Below, piece after piece: positions 16,294 to 24,786 of a stretch of DNA of 46,437 nt. The notes beneath the pieces were generated by a model. That model was not told where the DNA came from and did no database searches. It saw nothing but the letters and a program-made list of their open reading frames with translations. The position numbers and the translations under genes were made by a program. How positions within the stretch are numbered: position 1 is the first letter of the stretch; each line of letters starts with the position of its first letter. The stretch comes from Planctomycetia bacterium (GTDB lineage Bacteria; Planctomycetota; Planctomycetia; Pirellulales; UBA1268): positions 1 to 46,437 of the forward strand of contig JAIOPD010000025.1 of assembly GCA_021414115.1 (NCBI GenBank), read 5' to 3'.

Positions 16294-16806
16294 TCAGTTC
16301 GGCAGCCTCAAACTCATGAGAGCCGCCACCGAGGCAGCGGTGAGAATCAGCCCGTCGTCGCGGAGCGACCGGCTGCGACGGACCAGCGCGATGCAGGTCG
16401 CCGCGAGGATCACCCCGGCGGCGACCGCCTCGATCGCGAGCACGCGAGGCGTGGCCGATTGAAGACTGCGGATCACGAGGAACGTGGCGACGACGAGCCC
16501 ACCTGCGACACACGCGGGAAACAGGCCGCGGGAGCTCGCGCTCAGCGCCGCATGCGCGGCGAGATACATCGTGTAGGGAAAGAACAGTTCGCGATTCCCG
16601 GTCAGCCAAAAGGCGGCGAGCCAGCAGAGGCTCGGGAGGATGAGCCACACCGGCTCGTACCATCCAGGACTCCGTGGCCTGCCAGCGAGGACAAGGACAG
16701 CGAAGGCGAGCCCGGCGACGACGGTCCAGGGCGGTCCACCAGCGACGTGGGCCATGGCCAGGAACGCAGCCTCCACGATCAACAGACCGATCGGAAAAGG
16801 GGCCAT
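16294..16806 (-). CDS. Hypothetical membrane protein, about five helices
   Basis: 170 residues, almost entirely hydrophobic: helices near residues 3-20, 26-42, 52-70, 76-92 and 98-150, ending MSLRLPN. Small loops contain PRSPGWYEP and TGNRELFFPY. No family recognised. It lies 114 bp from the lysC stop on the same strand, but a repeat box (16845-16875) is between them, so co-transcription is uncertain. Confidence 0.5.
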   Translation of the reverse strand: MAPFPIGLLIVEAAFLAMAHVAGGPPWTVVAGLAFAVLVLAGRPRSPGWYEPVWLILPSLCWLAAFWLTGNRELFFPYTMYLAAHAALSASSRGLFPACVAGGLVVATFLVIRSLQSATPRVLAIEAVAAGVILAATCIALVRRSRSLRDDGLILTAASVAALMSLRLPN

Positions 16807-16825
16807 CGCGTCTCTTCGTGCGGAG

Positions 16826-16880
16826 GGAGTCTCGGCGTGGAGAATCTATTCCCCGCGCTTGCGCTTGGGGCTTCCTGACG
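16826..16880. repeat. Short dispersed box (ATTCCCCGCGCTTGCGCTTGG type)
   Basis: GGCGTGGAGAATCTATTCC and the GCGCTTGCGCTTGGGGCTTC that follows closely resemble 14906-14945 (about 45 bp shared) and, more distantly, the boxes at 4557-4585, 3472-3496 and about 6066-6085. All copies are intergenic or at gene ends. Confidence 0.6.
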
Positions 16881-16920
16881 GAGAGCACACCGCACGCGGC
16901 GAACCGATCGGGAGCATTCG

Positions 16921-18681
16921 CTACAGCCCGAAGGCCTTGCGGAGCACGCCCAGCGACTTCTCGCCATGCTCCGCGGCGACGACCACATTGAGTCGGACCT
17001 CGCTCGTGCTCACGAGATCGAGATTGATTCCCGCGTCAGCGAGCGGCTTGAAGAGCCGGTCGGCGACGCCGGCGTGGCTGCGAATGCCGACGCCGGTGAT
17101 CGAGAGTTTCGCGACGTGCGGTACGTCGGCCAAGCCTGCACCCCGGGCCGCGGCAATCCTGCCGGCGACGTCGATGGCCTTGTCACGGCTGGCGGCCGGT
17201 ACGGTAAACGAGATCTCCGCCCGGCCGTTTCGGGGATTGCTCTGCACGATCATGTCGACGACGAGGCCCGCTCGGCCGACCTCGCCGAAAACGTCGGCCG
17301 CCACGCCGGGCGTATCGGGCAGATCGGTGAAGGTGACGAGCGCCTGGGAGGAATCGAGCAGACAGTCTTCGATCGCGAGGTCTTCCATTCCCTCGAGTCG
17401 GCGAACCACGTCGAGCGGGCTCGACTTGGGGAGCGGCACGGCCGCGGACGAGCCGCTCGGCTCTCCGTTGGCGTCGTGAAGCGCGAATGCCCTGTGGACG
17501 GCCCGCACCGCGGCGGGGCCATCGGTCCGATCGACGAGCGCCGAAATCTTGATCTCACTCGTCGTGATCATGTGGACGTTGATCTTCTCGGCGGAGAGTG
17601 CGGAGAACATCCGGCCCGCGACCCCCTCCTCGGCCTCCATCCCCACGCCCACGACCGACACCTTCGCCATTTCGCCGTCGTGAGACACGCCCTCGGCTCC
17701 GATGGTCTGCGCCACGCGTGTCGTCCGTGCGAGTGCCTCGGCAAGGTCGTCTTCCGGAACGGTGAACGAAATGTCGGCCCGCCCCCCCTGCCCCACGTTT
17801 TGCACGATCATGTCGACCGCGATTCCCGACTCGGCGAGCGTCGAGAAGAGGGCGTGGCTCGATCCGGGCTGGTCGGGCGCCCCCTCGAGCGTGATGCGGG
17901 CCTCGTCCTTGGCGAGTGCCACGCCGCTCACGGGCCGCCGGACCGACTGATCGGCGGCGAGGATCAGCGTGCCGGGCATGTCTTTGAAGCTCGACCGCAC
18001 GACCACCTTCACGCCAAACTTCTTGGCAAACTCGATCGAGCGGGAGTGCATCACGCCGGCACCGAGGCTCGCGAGCTCCAGCATCTCGTCGTAGGAGATC
18101 GAGCCCAGCCGCCGCGCGTCGGGGAGGACACGCGGATCAGTCGTGTAGATGCCGTCGACATCGGTATAGATTTCACAGAGATCGGCGTCGAGCACGGCCG
18201 CCAACGCGACGGCCGTGGTATCGGAGCCGCCGCGGCCGAGCGTGGTGATGTTGCCGTTCTGGTCGATTCCCTGAAAGCCGGCGGCGATCACGATCGCTCC
18301 CGAGTCGAGCAGCTGCTTGACGTGGTCGGTCGAGATCGACCTGATCCGCGCCTTGGTGTGCGTCGAGTCGGTGCGGATGCCGATCTGGGAGCCGGTGAGG
18401 CTCACGGCTTTGTGGCCAGCCGCCTGAACCGCCATCGCAAAGAGTGCCACGCTTACCTGCTCGCCCGTGGAGAGAAGCATGTCCATCTCGCGGGCACTGG
18501 GGCGGTCGCTGATCTGCTTGGCGAGGTCGACGAGGATGTCGGTCTGGTGTCCCATGGCGCTGACCACGACCACGACCTGGTCGCCGGCCTGGTGACGCGT
18601 GATCGCCTTCTGGGCGGCCGCCTTGATCTTGGACGCGTCGGCGACGCTGGTGCCACCGAACTTCTGCACGACGAGGGCCAT
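16921..18681 (-). CDS. lysC: Aspartate kinase with four ACT domains
   Basis: Phosphorylates aspartate, the first step to lysine, threonine and methionine. The kinase domain (residues 1-250) has KFGGTSVADA at 7-16, the MLLSTGEQVS and GFQGIDQNGNITTLGRGGSD segments, and YTDVDGIYTTDPR. The regulatory part is double length: one ACT pair at about 265-410 (GVAGRMFSALSAEKINVHMI) and a second pair at about 440-586 (GVADRLFKPLADAGINLDLV), each with the same internal order. Usual monofunctional aspartokinases are about 400-460 residues with two ACT domains. The gene is last in the hom / apgM-like / lysC operon, 32 bp after the preceding stop. AGGAG lies about 12 bases before the ATG. Confidence 0.93.
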   Translation of the reverse strand: MALVVQKFGGTSVADASKIKAAAQKAITRHQAGDQVVVVVSAMGHQTDILVDLAKQISDRPSAREMDMLLSTGEQVSVALFAMAVQAAGHKAVSLTGSQIGIRTDSTHTKARIRSISTDHVKQLLDSGAIVIAAGFQGIDQNGNITTLGRGGSDTTAVALAAVLDADLCEIYTDVDGIYTTDPRVLPDARRLGSISYDEMLELASLGAGVMHSRSIEFAKKFGVKVVVRSSFKDMPGTLILAADQSVRRPVSGVALAKDEARITLEGAPDQPGSSHALFSTLAESGIAVDMIVQNVGQGGRADISFTVPEDDLAEALARTTRVAQTIGAEGVSHDGEMAKVSVVGVGMEAEEGVAGRMFSALSAEKINVHMITTSEIKISALVDRTDGPAAVRAVHRAFALHDANGEPSGSSAAVPLPKSSPLDVVRRLEGMEDLAIEDCLLDSSQALVTFTDLPDTPGVAADVFGEVGRAGLVVDMIVQSNPRNGRAEISFTVPAASRDKAIDVAGRIAAARGAGLADVPHVAKLSITGVGIRSHAGVADRLFKPLADAGINLDLVSTSEVRLNVVVAAEHGEKSLGVLRKAFGL

Positions 18682-18713
18682 CTGCTTTTTCGACTCCTGC
18701 GCTCTCGCGCTTC

Positions 18714-19845
18714 TCAGGAAACCGCCCCGGATTTCGTTCCCAAAAACTCACCCATCAGTGTCCAGCCCGGCTCGATTCGCGCTCCGCTCGCAGCCGCGGA
18801 CAGCTCATCGTAGGTCGCCTGTCCTGACTCGGCGATCCCGGAGCCGGCCATCACGAAGGGGACAGATCCGCGGGAATGCGTCTTGGTGGCGAGGAACGTC
18901 GGGTGATCGGGGCAGACGAGAATGCGGTGCTCCCCCGCTGCGGCCAAATGGGCCGCGAGCGGGGCGACGATCTTGGCGTCGATCTCCTCGATCGCCTTGA
19001 CCTTCGCGGCGCAGTCGCCCTCGTGGCTCGCCTCGTCGGGGGCTTCGACGTGGACGCAGACCAGATCGGTGGAGGCAAACTCCGCGATCGCCGCCCGGCC
19101 CTTGGCGGCGTAGTCGGTGTCGAGATAGCCGGTGGCGCCCGGCACCTCCAGCCGCTTCCAGCCCGCGAGGGCCGCAAGGCCGCGAAGGAGATCGACTGCG
19201 GTGATCATCGTGCCCGACCTACCGTACTTCGTCGCGAACGGCTCCATGGCCGGCGCCCGGCCCACACCCCACAGCCAGACGTGCGTCGCCGGATGCTTGC
19301 CGGCGGCGATGCGGGCCTTGTTGACCGGATGCCCTTCGAGCCAGGCCGCGCTTCGCGACATGATCTCGGTGAGCAACCGGCTGCCGGTGCCGCGTGGAAA
19401 ATCGTCGCTGACGGTCTTGTCCAGCAGGTCGTGCGGCGGGGTCGCGCGGAGGCTGCCGTCGAAGGGCGACGCGGCCCCCGTGCCCCGATGCAGGAGCAGG
19501 TTGCGGTAGCTGACACCGGGCACGAACGACCAGCTCGCCGCGAGCTCGGGAAAGTCGGCGGCGAGGCCGCGCTGCGCTGCGGAGAGCAGTTCCGTCGCCT
19601 CCGCCGTCGTCACATGGCCGGCGGTGAAGTCGTCCATCCGCTGGGTGGCGATCGTGACCAGGTTGCACCGCACGGCCCAGTCGTCGGGCCCGAGACTGAT
19701 TCCCTGGGCGGCCGCCTCGAGCGGCGCCCGGCCGGTGAAATACACAAGCGGGTCGTAGCCCATGAGGCTCATGCAGGCGACCTCGGACGAGCGACGCCTG
19801 CGGGATGTCGGCGGCGCCGTCGGGGATCACGATCAGGTATTTCAT
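18714..19845 (-). pseudogene. apgM-like phosphoglycerate mutase / putative homoserine kinase analogue, broken by a deletion
   Basis: Alkaline-phosphatase-superfamily protein related to archaeal-type cofactor-independent phosphoglycerate mutase. The start MKYLIVIPDGAADIPQAS is at 19845, but the rest (SEVACMSLMGYDPLVYFTGR onward, about 350 residues to 18714) is in another frame. Bacterial relatives have about 40 residues between these parts, beginning GGRTPLEAA and ending GSEVA; they are missing here at about 19785-19795. The downstream frame could restart at ATG 19772, but would lack the metal-binding Asp of PDG. The gene lies between hom (19 bp gap) and lysC, with no thrB. Relatives in threonine operons have been proposed as substitutes for homoserine kinase, the likely original role. 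Real mutation and assembly error cannot be separated here. Confidence 0.75.
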
Positions 19846-19864
19846 GGGGGCGTCCGTGGTGAGG

Positions 19865-21175
19865 TCAGTCGTCGAGCACGCTCAGGCAGACGCTCTTGCC
19901 CGAGACGACGTCCGATGCGTCGATGTGGGCCACGGCCTTCTGGATCGCCGTCGTGCCGCAGGCATGCGTCATGATCACGAGCGGCACGGCCGCGCCGGCA
20001 GCGCCGGATGGGTCGTGCTGGATGACCGAGGCGATCGAGATGCCATGCTCGCCCAGAATGCCCGTGATCCGTGAGAGGACGCCCGGCCGGTCGTTGACGC
20101 AGACCCGCAGGAAGTGCTTCTCCGTCATGTCCACGCCGCTGATCCGCGCTGCCGGACTGTCGGCGTCGAGCACGCCGGTAGTCCGGAACGTGATGGCTGC
20201 CCGCCCCACGACCGTGTCGATGATGTCGGCGACGACGGCCGACGCGGTGGGCATCTGACCGGCGCCGAGGCCGTGAAAGAACATCCGGCCCACGGCGTCG
20301 CCGACGATGCTCACGGCGTTGAAGGCACCGCGGGTCTCGGCGAGCGGCGTGCCGATCTTGACCAGCGCCGGCGCCACCCGCATCGCGAGCTTGCCGTCGC
20401 TGCGGCTGGCCACCGCCACCAGCCGGATGCGGTAGCCGAGCTCGGCGGCATGGCTCATCAGGTCGCTGTCCACGCCCTCGATGCCGGTCCGCGGAATCTC
20501 GGCCCATGGCACCCACACGCCGAAGGCGAGGTGCGCGAGAATGGCGAGCTTCTGGGTCGCGTCGGTGCCATCGACGTCCATCGAGGGATCAGCCTCGGCA
20601 TAGCCCTTGGCCTGCGCGAGCCGGAGAACTTCCGCGTAGTCGGAGCCGTCCTCCTCCATCTTCGAGAGAATGAAGTTGCTGGTGCCGTTCAAAATGCCGC
20701 GGATGCTCTCGATGCGATTGGCCGCGAGGCATTCACCGATGGCGGCCACGATCGGGATGCCGCCGGCGACGGCCGCCTCGAAGGCGATCGACCGGCCCTT
20801 GCGGCGGGCGAGTTCGAAGAGTTCGGGGCCATGCTCCGCAAGGAGCGCCTTGTTGGCGGTGACGACGTCTTTTCCATTCTCGAGCAGCTCCACCATCATC
20901 GACCGGGCCGGCTCGAGCCCACCGACGAGCAGCGCGGCCACCGAGATCGACGGGTCTCGGGAGACGGAGTGGATGTCGGTCGACACCCGATCGGCCGCCA
21001 GCCGCAGGCCCCGATCGCGGGCCGGGTCGCGGCAGACGGCCCGTTCCACGATGATCGGCCGGCCAGCCTGGCGGGAGATGTGGTCGGCCGACTCGACGAG
21101 GAGGCGGACCACGCCCGATCCCACGGTGCCGAGGCCGACGACACCGACACGGACGGGCTCTGCCGAAGAGGTCAT
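19865..21175 (-). CDS. hom: Homoserine dehydrogenase
   Basis: Reduces aspartate-4-semialdehyde to homoserine with NAD(P)H. The 436-residue protein starts MTSSAEPVRVGVVGLG with the Rossmann motif GLGTVGSG at 14-21, followed by the TANKALLAEHG and FEAAVAGGIPI segments, the signature GILNGTSNFILSKMEE and the catalytic-domain motif GYAEADPSMDVDGTDA. The C-terminal ACT domain (about 355-436) contains VNDRPGVLSRITGILGEHGI, as expected for threonine-sensitive enzymes. The frame is open upstream to 22477 but only codons from ATG 21175 match the family. First gene of a minus-strand operon with the apgM-like gene and lysC. Confidence 0.95.
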   Translation of the reverse strand: MTSSAEPVRVGVVGLGTVGSGVVRLLVESADHISRQAGRPIIVERAVCRDPARDRGLRLAADRVSTDIHSVSRDPSISVAALLVGGLEPARSMMVELLENGKDVVTANKALLAEHGPELFELARRKGRSIAFEAAVAGGIPIVAAIGECLAANRIESIRGILNGTSNFILSKMEEDGSDYAEVLRLAQAKGYAEADPSMDVDGTDATQKLAILAHLAFGVWVPWAEIPRTGIEGVDSDLMSHAAELGYRIRLVAVASRSDGKLAMRVAPALVKIGTPLAETRGAFNAVSIVGDAVGRMFFHGLGAGQMPTASAVVADIIDTVVGRAAITFRTTGVLDADSPAARISGVDMTEKHFLRVCVNDRPGVLSRITGILGEHGISIASVIQHDPSGAAGAAVPLVIMTHACGTTAIQKAVAHIDASDVVSGKSVCLSVLDD

Positions 21176-21382
21176 TGGGGGGCGCTGCTTTCGATGGTGG
21201 AAGTCGTCGATCGTAATGAGCCTAGCCCACGGCGGAAAGCGCGGGGCGTGGCGGTGCCGGGGTGCGCGGGTCGTGCCGGCCGGAGCGGTCGTGCCGGCTG
21301 TGACTTGACGGGGCGATCGCGTACAACCTTCGCAAGCCTTGCTTGGCCCTGATCCGCCCGTCTTCCCCGTGGAGCCTCCGCC
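21176..21382. promoter_or_regulatory. Divergent region between hom and the M42 peptidase gene
   Basis: 207 bp. On the minus strand a TAGGCT string about 45 bases before the hom ATG could be a -10. On the plus strand TTGACG near 21305 is a -35 candidate without a well-spaced -10. GGAG at 21371-21374 is the probable ribosome site for the TTG start at 21383. Confidence 0.3.
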
Positions 21383-22444
21383 TTGGAATCCGCCGCCCGC
21401 GAGTTTCTGTTCCGTCTCCTCAAGACCCCGAGCCCGTCCGGGTATGAGCAGCCGATCCAGCAGCTCGTGCGCGAGTATCTCGGCGGATGTGCCGACTCCG
21501 TCACGACCGATTCCCACGGGAACGTCATCGGCGCGAAAAACGCCGCCGCTCCCACCCGGATGCTCCTGGCGGGCCACTGCGACCAGATTGGCCTGATCGT
21601 CCAATACATCGACGCCGATGGATTCATCTCCGTCCAGCCGATCGGAGGCTGGGATCCGATCCAACTCGTCGGAGCACGCGTCGCCATCTGGACGGCATCG
21701 GGCCCGGTGACCGGGGTGATGTCCCGCAAACCGATTCATCTGCTCACGGAGGAGGAGCGGAAGCAGGTTCCCAAGATGAAGGACCTGTGGATCGACATCG
21801 GGGCGGAGAGCAAGGCCGATTGCGAGAGCGTGGTCCGGGTCGGCGACGCGGTGACGCTCGAACTGGAGGTGCGGCTGCTCCGCCGCAATCTCGCCTGCTC
21901 GGTGGCGATGGACGACAAGGTGGGGCTGTGGACGGTGCTCGAGGGATTTCGCCGGGCCGTGGCCGCCGGGCCCCTGCCCTGCGCGTTGTTCGTCGCGTCG
22001 ACCGTGCAGGAGGAGATCGGGCTGCGGGGTGCGCAGACGAGTTGCTACGGAGTCGATCCCCACGTAGCGATCGCCGTCGATGTGACCCACGCCACCGACT
22101 GCCCCACGATCGACAAAAAGGCAGAGGGAGACATCGCCCTGGGCAAGGGACCGGTCATCTATCGTGGCCCTAACATGCACCCGGGCGTGGTCGAGCGCTT
22201 GTTTGCCGCCGCCAAGGCCCGAGACATTCCCGTGCAAACGGGTGCCAGCGGTCGCGCGCAGCCCAACGATGCCAACGTGCTGCAGACGACGCGGGCGGGC
22301 GTGGCGACCGGGCTGGTGAGCGTGGCCAACCGCTACATGCATTCCGCGGTGGAGACGATCTCGCTCGACGACGCCGATCACACGGCCGACCTGCTTGCCG
22401 CCTTCATTCGCGGGCTGGAGGGTCCCATCTCGTGGGCTCCATGA
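21383..22444 (+). CDS. M42 family metallopeptidase (glutamyl-aminopeptidase / FrvX-like)
   Basis: Cytosolic dinuclear-metal aminopeptidase, 353 residues, of the kind that forms tetrahedral dodecamers and trims peptides. Family features: TPSPSGYE at 15-22, the metal ligand motif AGHCDQIG (H65, D67), AMDDKVG with the bridging Asp, VQEEIGLRGA with the catalytic Glu pair, AVDVTHATD with the next Asp ligand, and the final His in NRYMHSAVE. All ligands are present. The start is TTG at 21383, supported by GGAG eight bases upstream and by the N-terminal family match. Its end is 209 bp before groEL1. Confidence 0.92.
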   Translation: MESAAREFLFRLLKTPSPSGYEQPIQQLVREYLGGCADSVTTDSHGNVIGAKNAAAPTRMLLAGHCDQIGLIVQYIDADGFISVQPIGGWDPIQLVGARVAIWTASGPVTGVMSRKPIHLLTEEERKQVPKMKDLWIDIGAESKADCESVVRVGDAVTLELEVRLLRRNLACSVAMDDKVGLWTVLEGFRRAVAAGPLPCALFVASTVQEEIGLRGAQTSCYGVDPHVAIAVDVTHATDCPTIDKKAEGDIALGKGPVIYRGPNMHPGVVERLFAAAKARDIPVQTGASGRAQPNDANVLQTTRAGVATGLVSVANRYMHSAVETISLDDADHTADLLAAFIRGLEGPISWAP

Positions 22445-22653
22445 AAGAGCCGCCTGGCAGTCCTGCCAAATCGGCACCTTTCTTGGGTGAGTTTCGCGGC
22501 ATGGTGCCGCAGACCTGCGAAAAATGCCCGTAAATAAGAAAACAATGCCCGCGCAGCCGTTCGTGGCACGCGGGTTGCTTTCCTACCGTGCATCCCGAGG
22601 ATGGGCTGCCAAATCGGTCACCCACAACGTCAGATAGTCGAGAGGAGTCTTCC
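22445..22653 (+). promoter_or_regulatory. Sigma-54 promoter region of groEL1 with candidate activator sites
   Basis: TGGCACG (22564-22570), four bases, then TTGCT (22575-22579) is a perfect match to the sigma-54 -24/-12 consensus, with GG and GC separated by the obligatory 10 bases. The predicted start is near 22590, about 65 bases before groEL1. Upstream are two perfect inverted repeats in the range used by enhancer-binding proteins: TGGCAG-TC-CTGCCA (22455-22468) and GCGGCA-TGG-TGCCGC (22496-22510). The 12-mer CTGCCAAATCGG occurs at 22463-22474 and again at 22606-22617 in the leader. No CIRCE element was seen. The activator is not in the window. Confidence 0.75.
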
Positions 22654-24357
22654 GTGGCCAAACAGATGGTGTTCGACGACGAGGCTCGCCAGCCGTTGCT
22701 CGCCGGCGTTTCCAAACTTGCCCGTGCCGTGAAGAGCACGCTCGGCCCTCGCGGCCGCAACGCGGTCCTCGACAAGGGCTGGGGTTCGCCCAAAGTGACC
22801 AAGGACGGCGTCACCGTCGCCGAGGACATCGATCTCGAAGACCCGTACGAAAATCTCGGTGCGCAGCTCGTGAAGGAGGCCGCCAGCAAGACCAACGACG
22901 TCGCTGGCGATGGCACCACCACGGCCACCGTCCTCGCCGAGGCGATTTTTCGTGAGGGCATCAAGATGATCGCCGCGGGCGCCGACCCGATGGCTCTCTC
23001 TCGCGGGATTCACAAGGCGGTCGAGGCGGTCTCGAAGGCGGTGCTGGCGATGGCCACGCCGATCAACGAGAAGAACAAGAAAGAGCTGATGCAGATCGCC
23101 ACGATCGCCGGCAACAACGACCCGACGATCGGCAACGTGCTTTCCGAGGCCTTCCTCAAGGTTGGCAAGGACGGCGTGATCACGGTCGAGGAGGGCAAGC
23201 AGGCCGAGACCACGGTCGACGTCGTCGAGGGCATGCAGTTCGACCGCGGCTTCCTCTCGCCCCACTTCGTGACCGATGCGGAAAGCCAGGTCTGCGAGCT
23301 GGAAAACCCGTTCATTCTTCTCTACGAGGAGAAGATTTCGAGCGCCAAGAATCTCGTGCCGCTCCTCGAGGCGATCAGCAAGGCGGGCAAGCCGCTTGTG
23401 ATCATCGCCGAAGACGTCGAGGGCGAGGCTCTGGCGACGCTCGTGGTGAACAAGCTCCGCGGCATCGTTCAGTCGGTCGCCGTGAAGGCTCCCGGGTATG
23501 GCGATCGCCGCAAGGCCATGCTCGGCGACATCGCCGTGCTCACCGGCGGCCAGGCCATCTTCAAGGACCTCGGCATCGCGCTCGACGGCGTGAAGCTCAC
23601 CGACCTCGGTCGTGCCAAGAAGGTGATCATCGAGGCGGAAAACACCACCATCGTCAGCGGTGGCGGCACGAAGGCCGCGATCGACGGCCGCGTGGCCCAG
23701 ATCCGCGACGAGATCTCGAAGACGACCAGCGACTACGACCGCGAAAAGCTCCAGGAGCGGCTCGCCAAGCTCGCCGGTGGCGTGGCCCAGATCAACGTGG
23801 GGGCCGCGACCGAGACGGAGATGAAGGAGCGCAAGGCCCTCATCGACGACGCCAAGAGCGCCGTGCAGGCGGCCCTCTCCGAAGGCGTCGTTCCCGGCGG
23901 CGGCGTGGCTCTGCTTCGCAGCGAGAAGGCGCTCGAAAAGCTCGACCTCGAAGGGGACGAGAAAATGGGCGTGTCGATCGTCAGGAATGCCCTGCGGTAT
24001 CCGCTCGAGGCGATCGCCGAGAATGCGGGCACCGACGGGTCGGTCGTGGTCAATCGCGTCAGGCATATGAAGGGTAAAAATGACGGCTACGACGCCGACA
24101 AGGGAGAGTATTGCGACCTCGTCAGCGCCGGCGTGATCGACCCGGCCAAGGTCGTGCGAACAGCCCTGCAAAACGCCGCCAGCGTGGCGGCCCTGCTCCT
24201 CACCACCGACTCACTCATCACCGAGATCCCGAAGGATGAGGAGCCCGCCGGTGGCGACGGCCACGATCACGGGATGGGTGGCATGGGCGGAATGGGCGGC
24301 GGCATGCCGGGCATGGGTGGCATGGGTGGCATGGGTGGTATGGGCGGCATGATGTGA
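22654..24357 (+). CDS. groEL: Chaperonin GroEL, copy 1 (with GGM tail)
   Basis: ATP-driven folding chamber subunit, 567 residues. The ATPase signatures are present: [48 protein letters not shown], and [20 protein letters not shown] carrying the catalytic Asp. The C-terminus is a long Gly-Met tail ([10 protein letters not shown] type), as in housekeeping GroEL, preceded by an unusual [16 protein letters not shown] at 22654 was chosen because GAGAGGAG lies seven bases upstream; the frame continues to 22588, where transcription is predicted to start. It precedes groES (71-bp gap), reversing the usual groES-groEL order. The sigma-54 promoter upstream sets this copy apart. Confidence 0.95.
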   Translation: MAKQMVFDDEARQPLLAGVSKLARAVKSTLGPRGRNAVLDKGWGSPKVTKDGVTVAEDIDLEDPYENLGAQLVKEAASKTNDVAGDGTTTATVLAEAIFREGIKMIAAGADPMALSRGIHKAVEAVSKAVLAMATPINEKNKKELMQIATIAGNNDPTIGNVLSEAFLKVGKDGVITVEEGKQAETTVDVVEGMQFDRGFLSPHFVTDAESQVCELENPFILLYEEKISSAKNLVPLLEAISKAGKPLVIIAEDVEGEALATLVVNKLRGIVQSVAVKAPGYGDRRKAMLGDIAVLTGGQAIFKDLGIALDGVKLTDLGRAKKVIIEAENTTIVSGGGTKAAIDGRVAQIRDEISKTTSDYDREKLQERLAKLAGGVAQINVGAATETEMKERKALIDDAKSAVQAALSEGVVPGGGVALLRSEKALEKLDLEGDEKMGVSIVRNALRYPLEAIAENAGTDGSVVVNRVRHMKGKNDGYDADKGEYCDLVSAGVIDPAKVVRTALQNAASVAALLLTTDSLITEIPKDEEPAGGDGHDHGMGGMGGMGGGMPGMGGMGGMGGMGGMM

Positions 24358-24428
24358 GCGTCGGCCCGGACGCTTGTGTGACTTCGACCAACAAACAGCT
24401 TTTTCAACTCGAACCGGAGACCAACGAG

Positions 24429-24734
24429 ATGGCAGCCAAGAACCTGAAAATCCGTCCGCTCGACGACCGTGTGGTGGTGGAGCCAGTGGAGGCGGAAGAG
24501 CGCACTGCCGGCGGCATCGTGCTGCCCGACTCGGCCAAGGAGAAGCCGCAGCGCGGGCATGTCGTCGCCCTCGGCCCGGGCAAACTGCTCGAAAGTGGCC
24601 AGCGGGCGGCTCTGTCCGTGTCGGTCGGCGACGAGGTGATCTATGGCAAGTACTCGGGCAGCGACATCGAGGTTGACGGCCACGAGGTGAAGATCCTCCG
24701 CGAGACCGACATTCTCGCCAAGGTCCTGTCCTGA
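24429..24734 (+). CDS. groES: Co-chaperonin GroES
   Basis: 101-residue lid protein of the chaperonin. It starts [20 protein letters not shown], has the mobile loop [20 protein letters not shown] and the family-typical [19 protein letters not shown], ending LAKVLS. The ATG at 24429 has GGAG about ten bases upstream; in-frame codons back to 24354 are not GroES-like. It lies between two groEL genes, so it presumably serves both, with about 52 bp to groEL2. Confidence 0.96.
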   Translation: MAAKNLKIRPLDDRVVVEPVEAEERTAGGIVLPDSAKEKPQRGHVVALGPGKLLESGQRAALSVSVGDEVIYGKYSGSDIEVDGHEVKILRETDILAKVLS

Positions 24735-24786
24735 TTCTTCTTTCCAATCCTTCCAGCATTTCCGTCCGTATTCAGGAGACCGTTCC

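Noticed and set aside
21176-22477. N-terminal extension of homoserine dehydrogenase by 434 codons
   Set aside because: The extension is antisense to the M42 peptidase and lacks similarity to any ACT or kinase domain.
22445-22653. CIRCE element for HrcA control of groEL
   Set aside because: No TTAGCACTC-N9-GAGTGCTAA or near match was found; the inverted repeats present are different.
24280-24357. Short tandem GGCATGGGT-type repeats
   Set aside because: They encode the normal Gly-Met tail of GroEL1, not a CRISPR or regulatory array.
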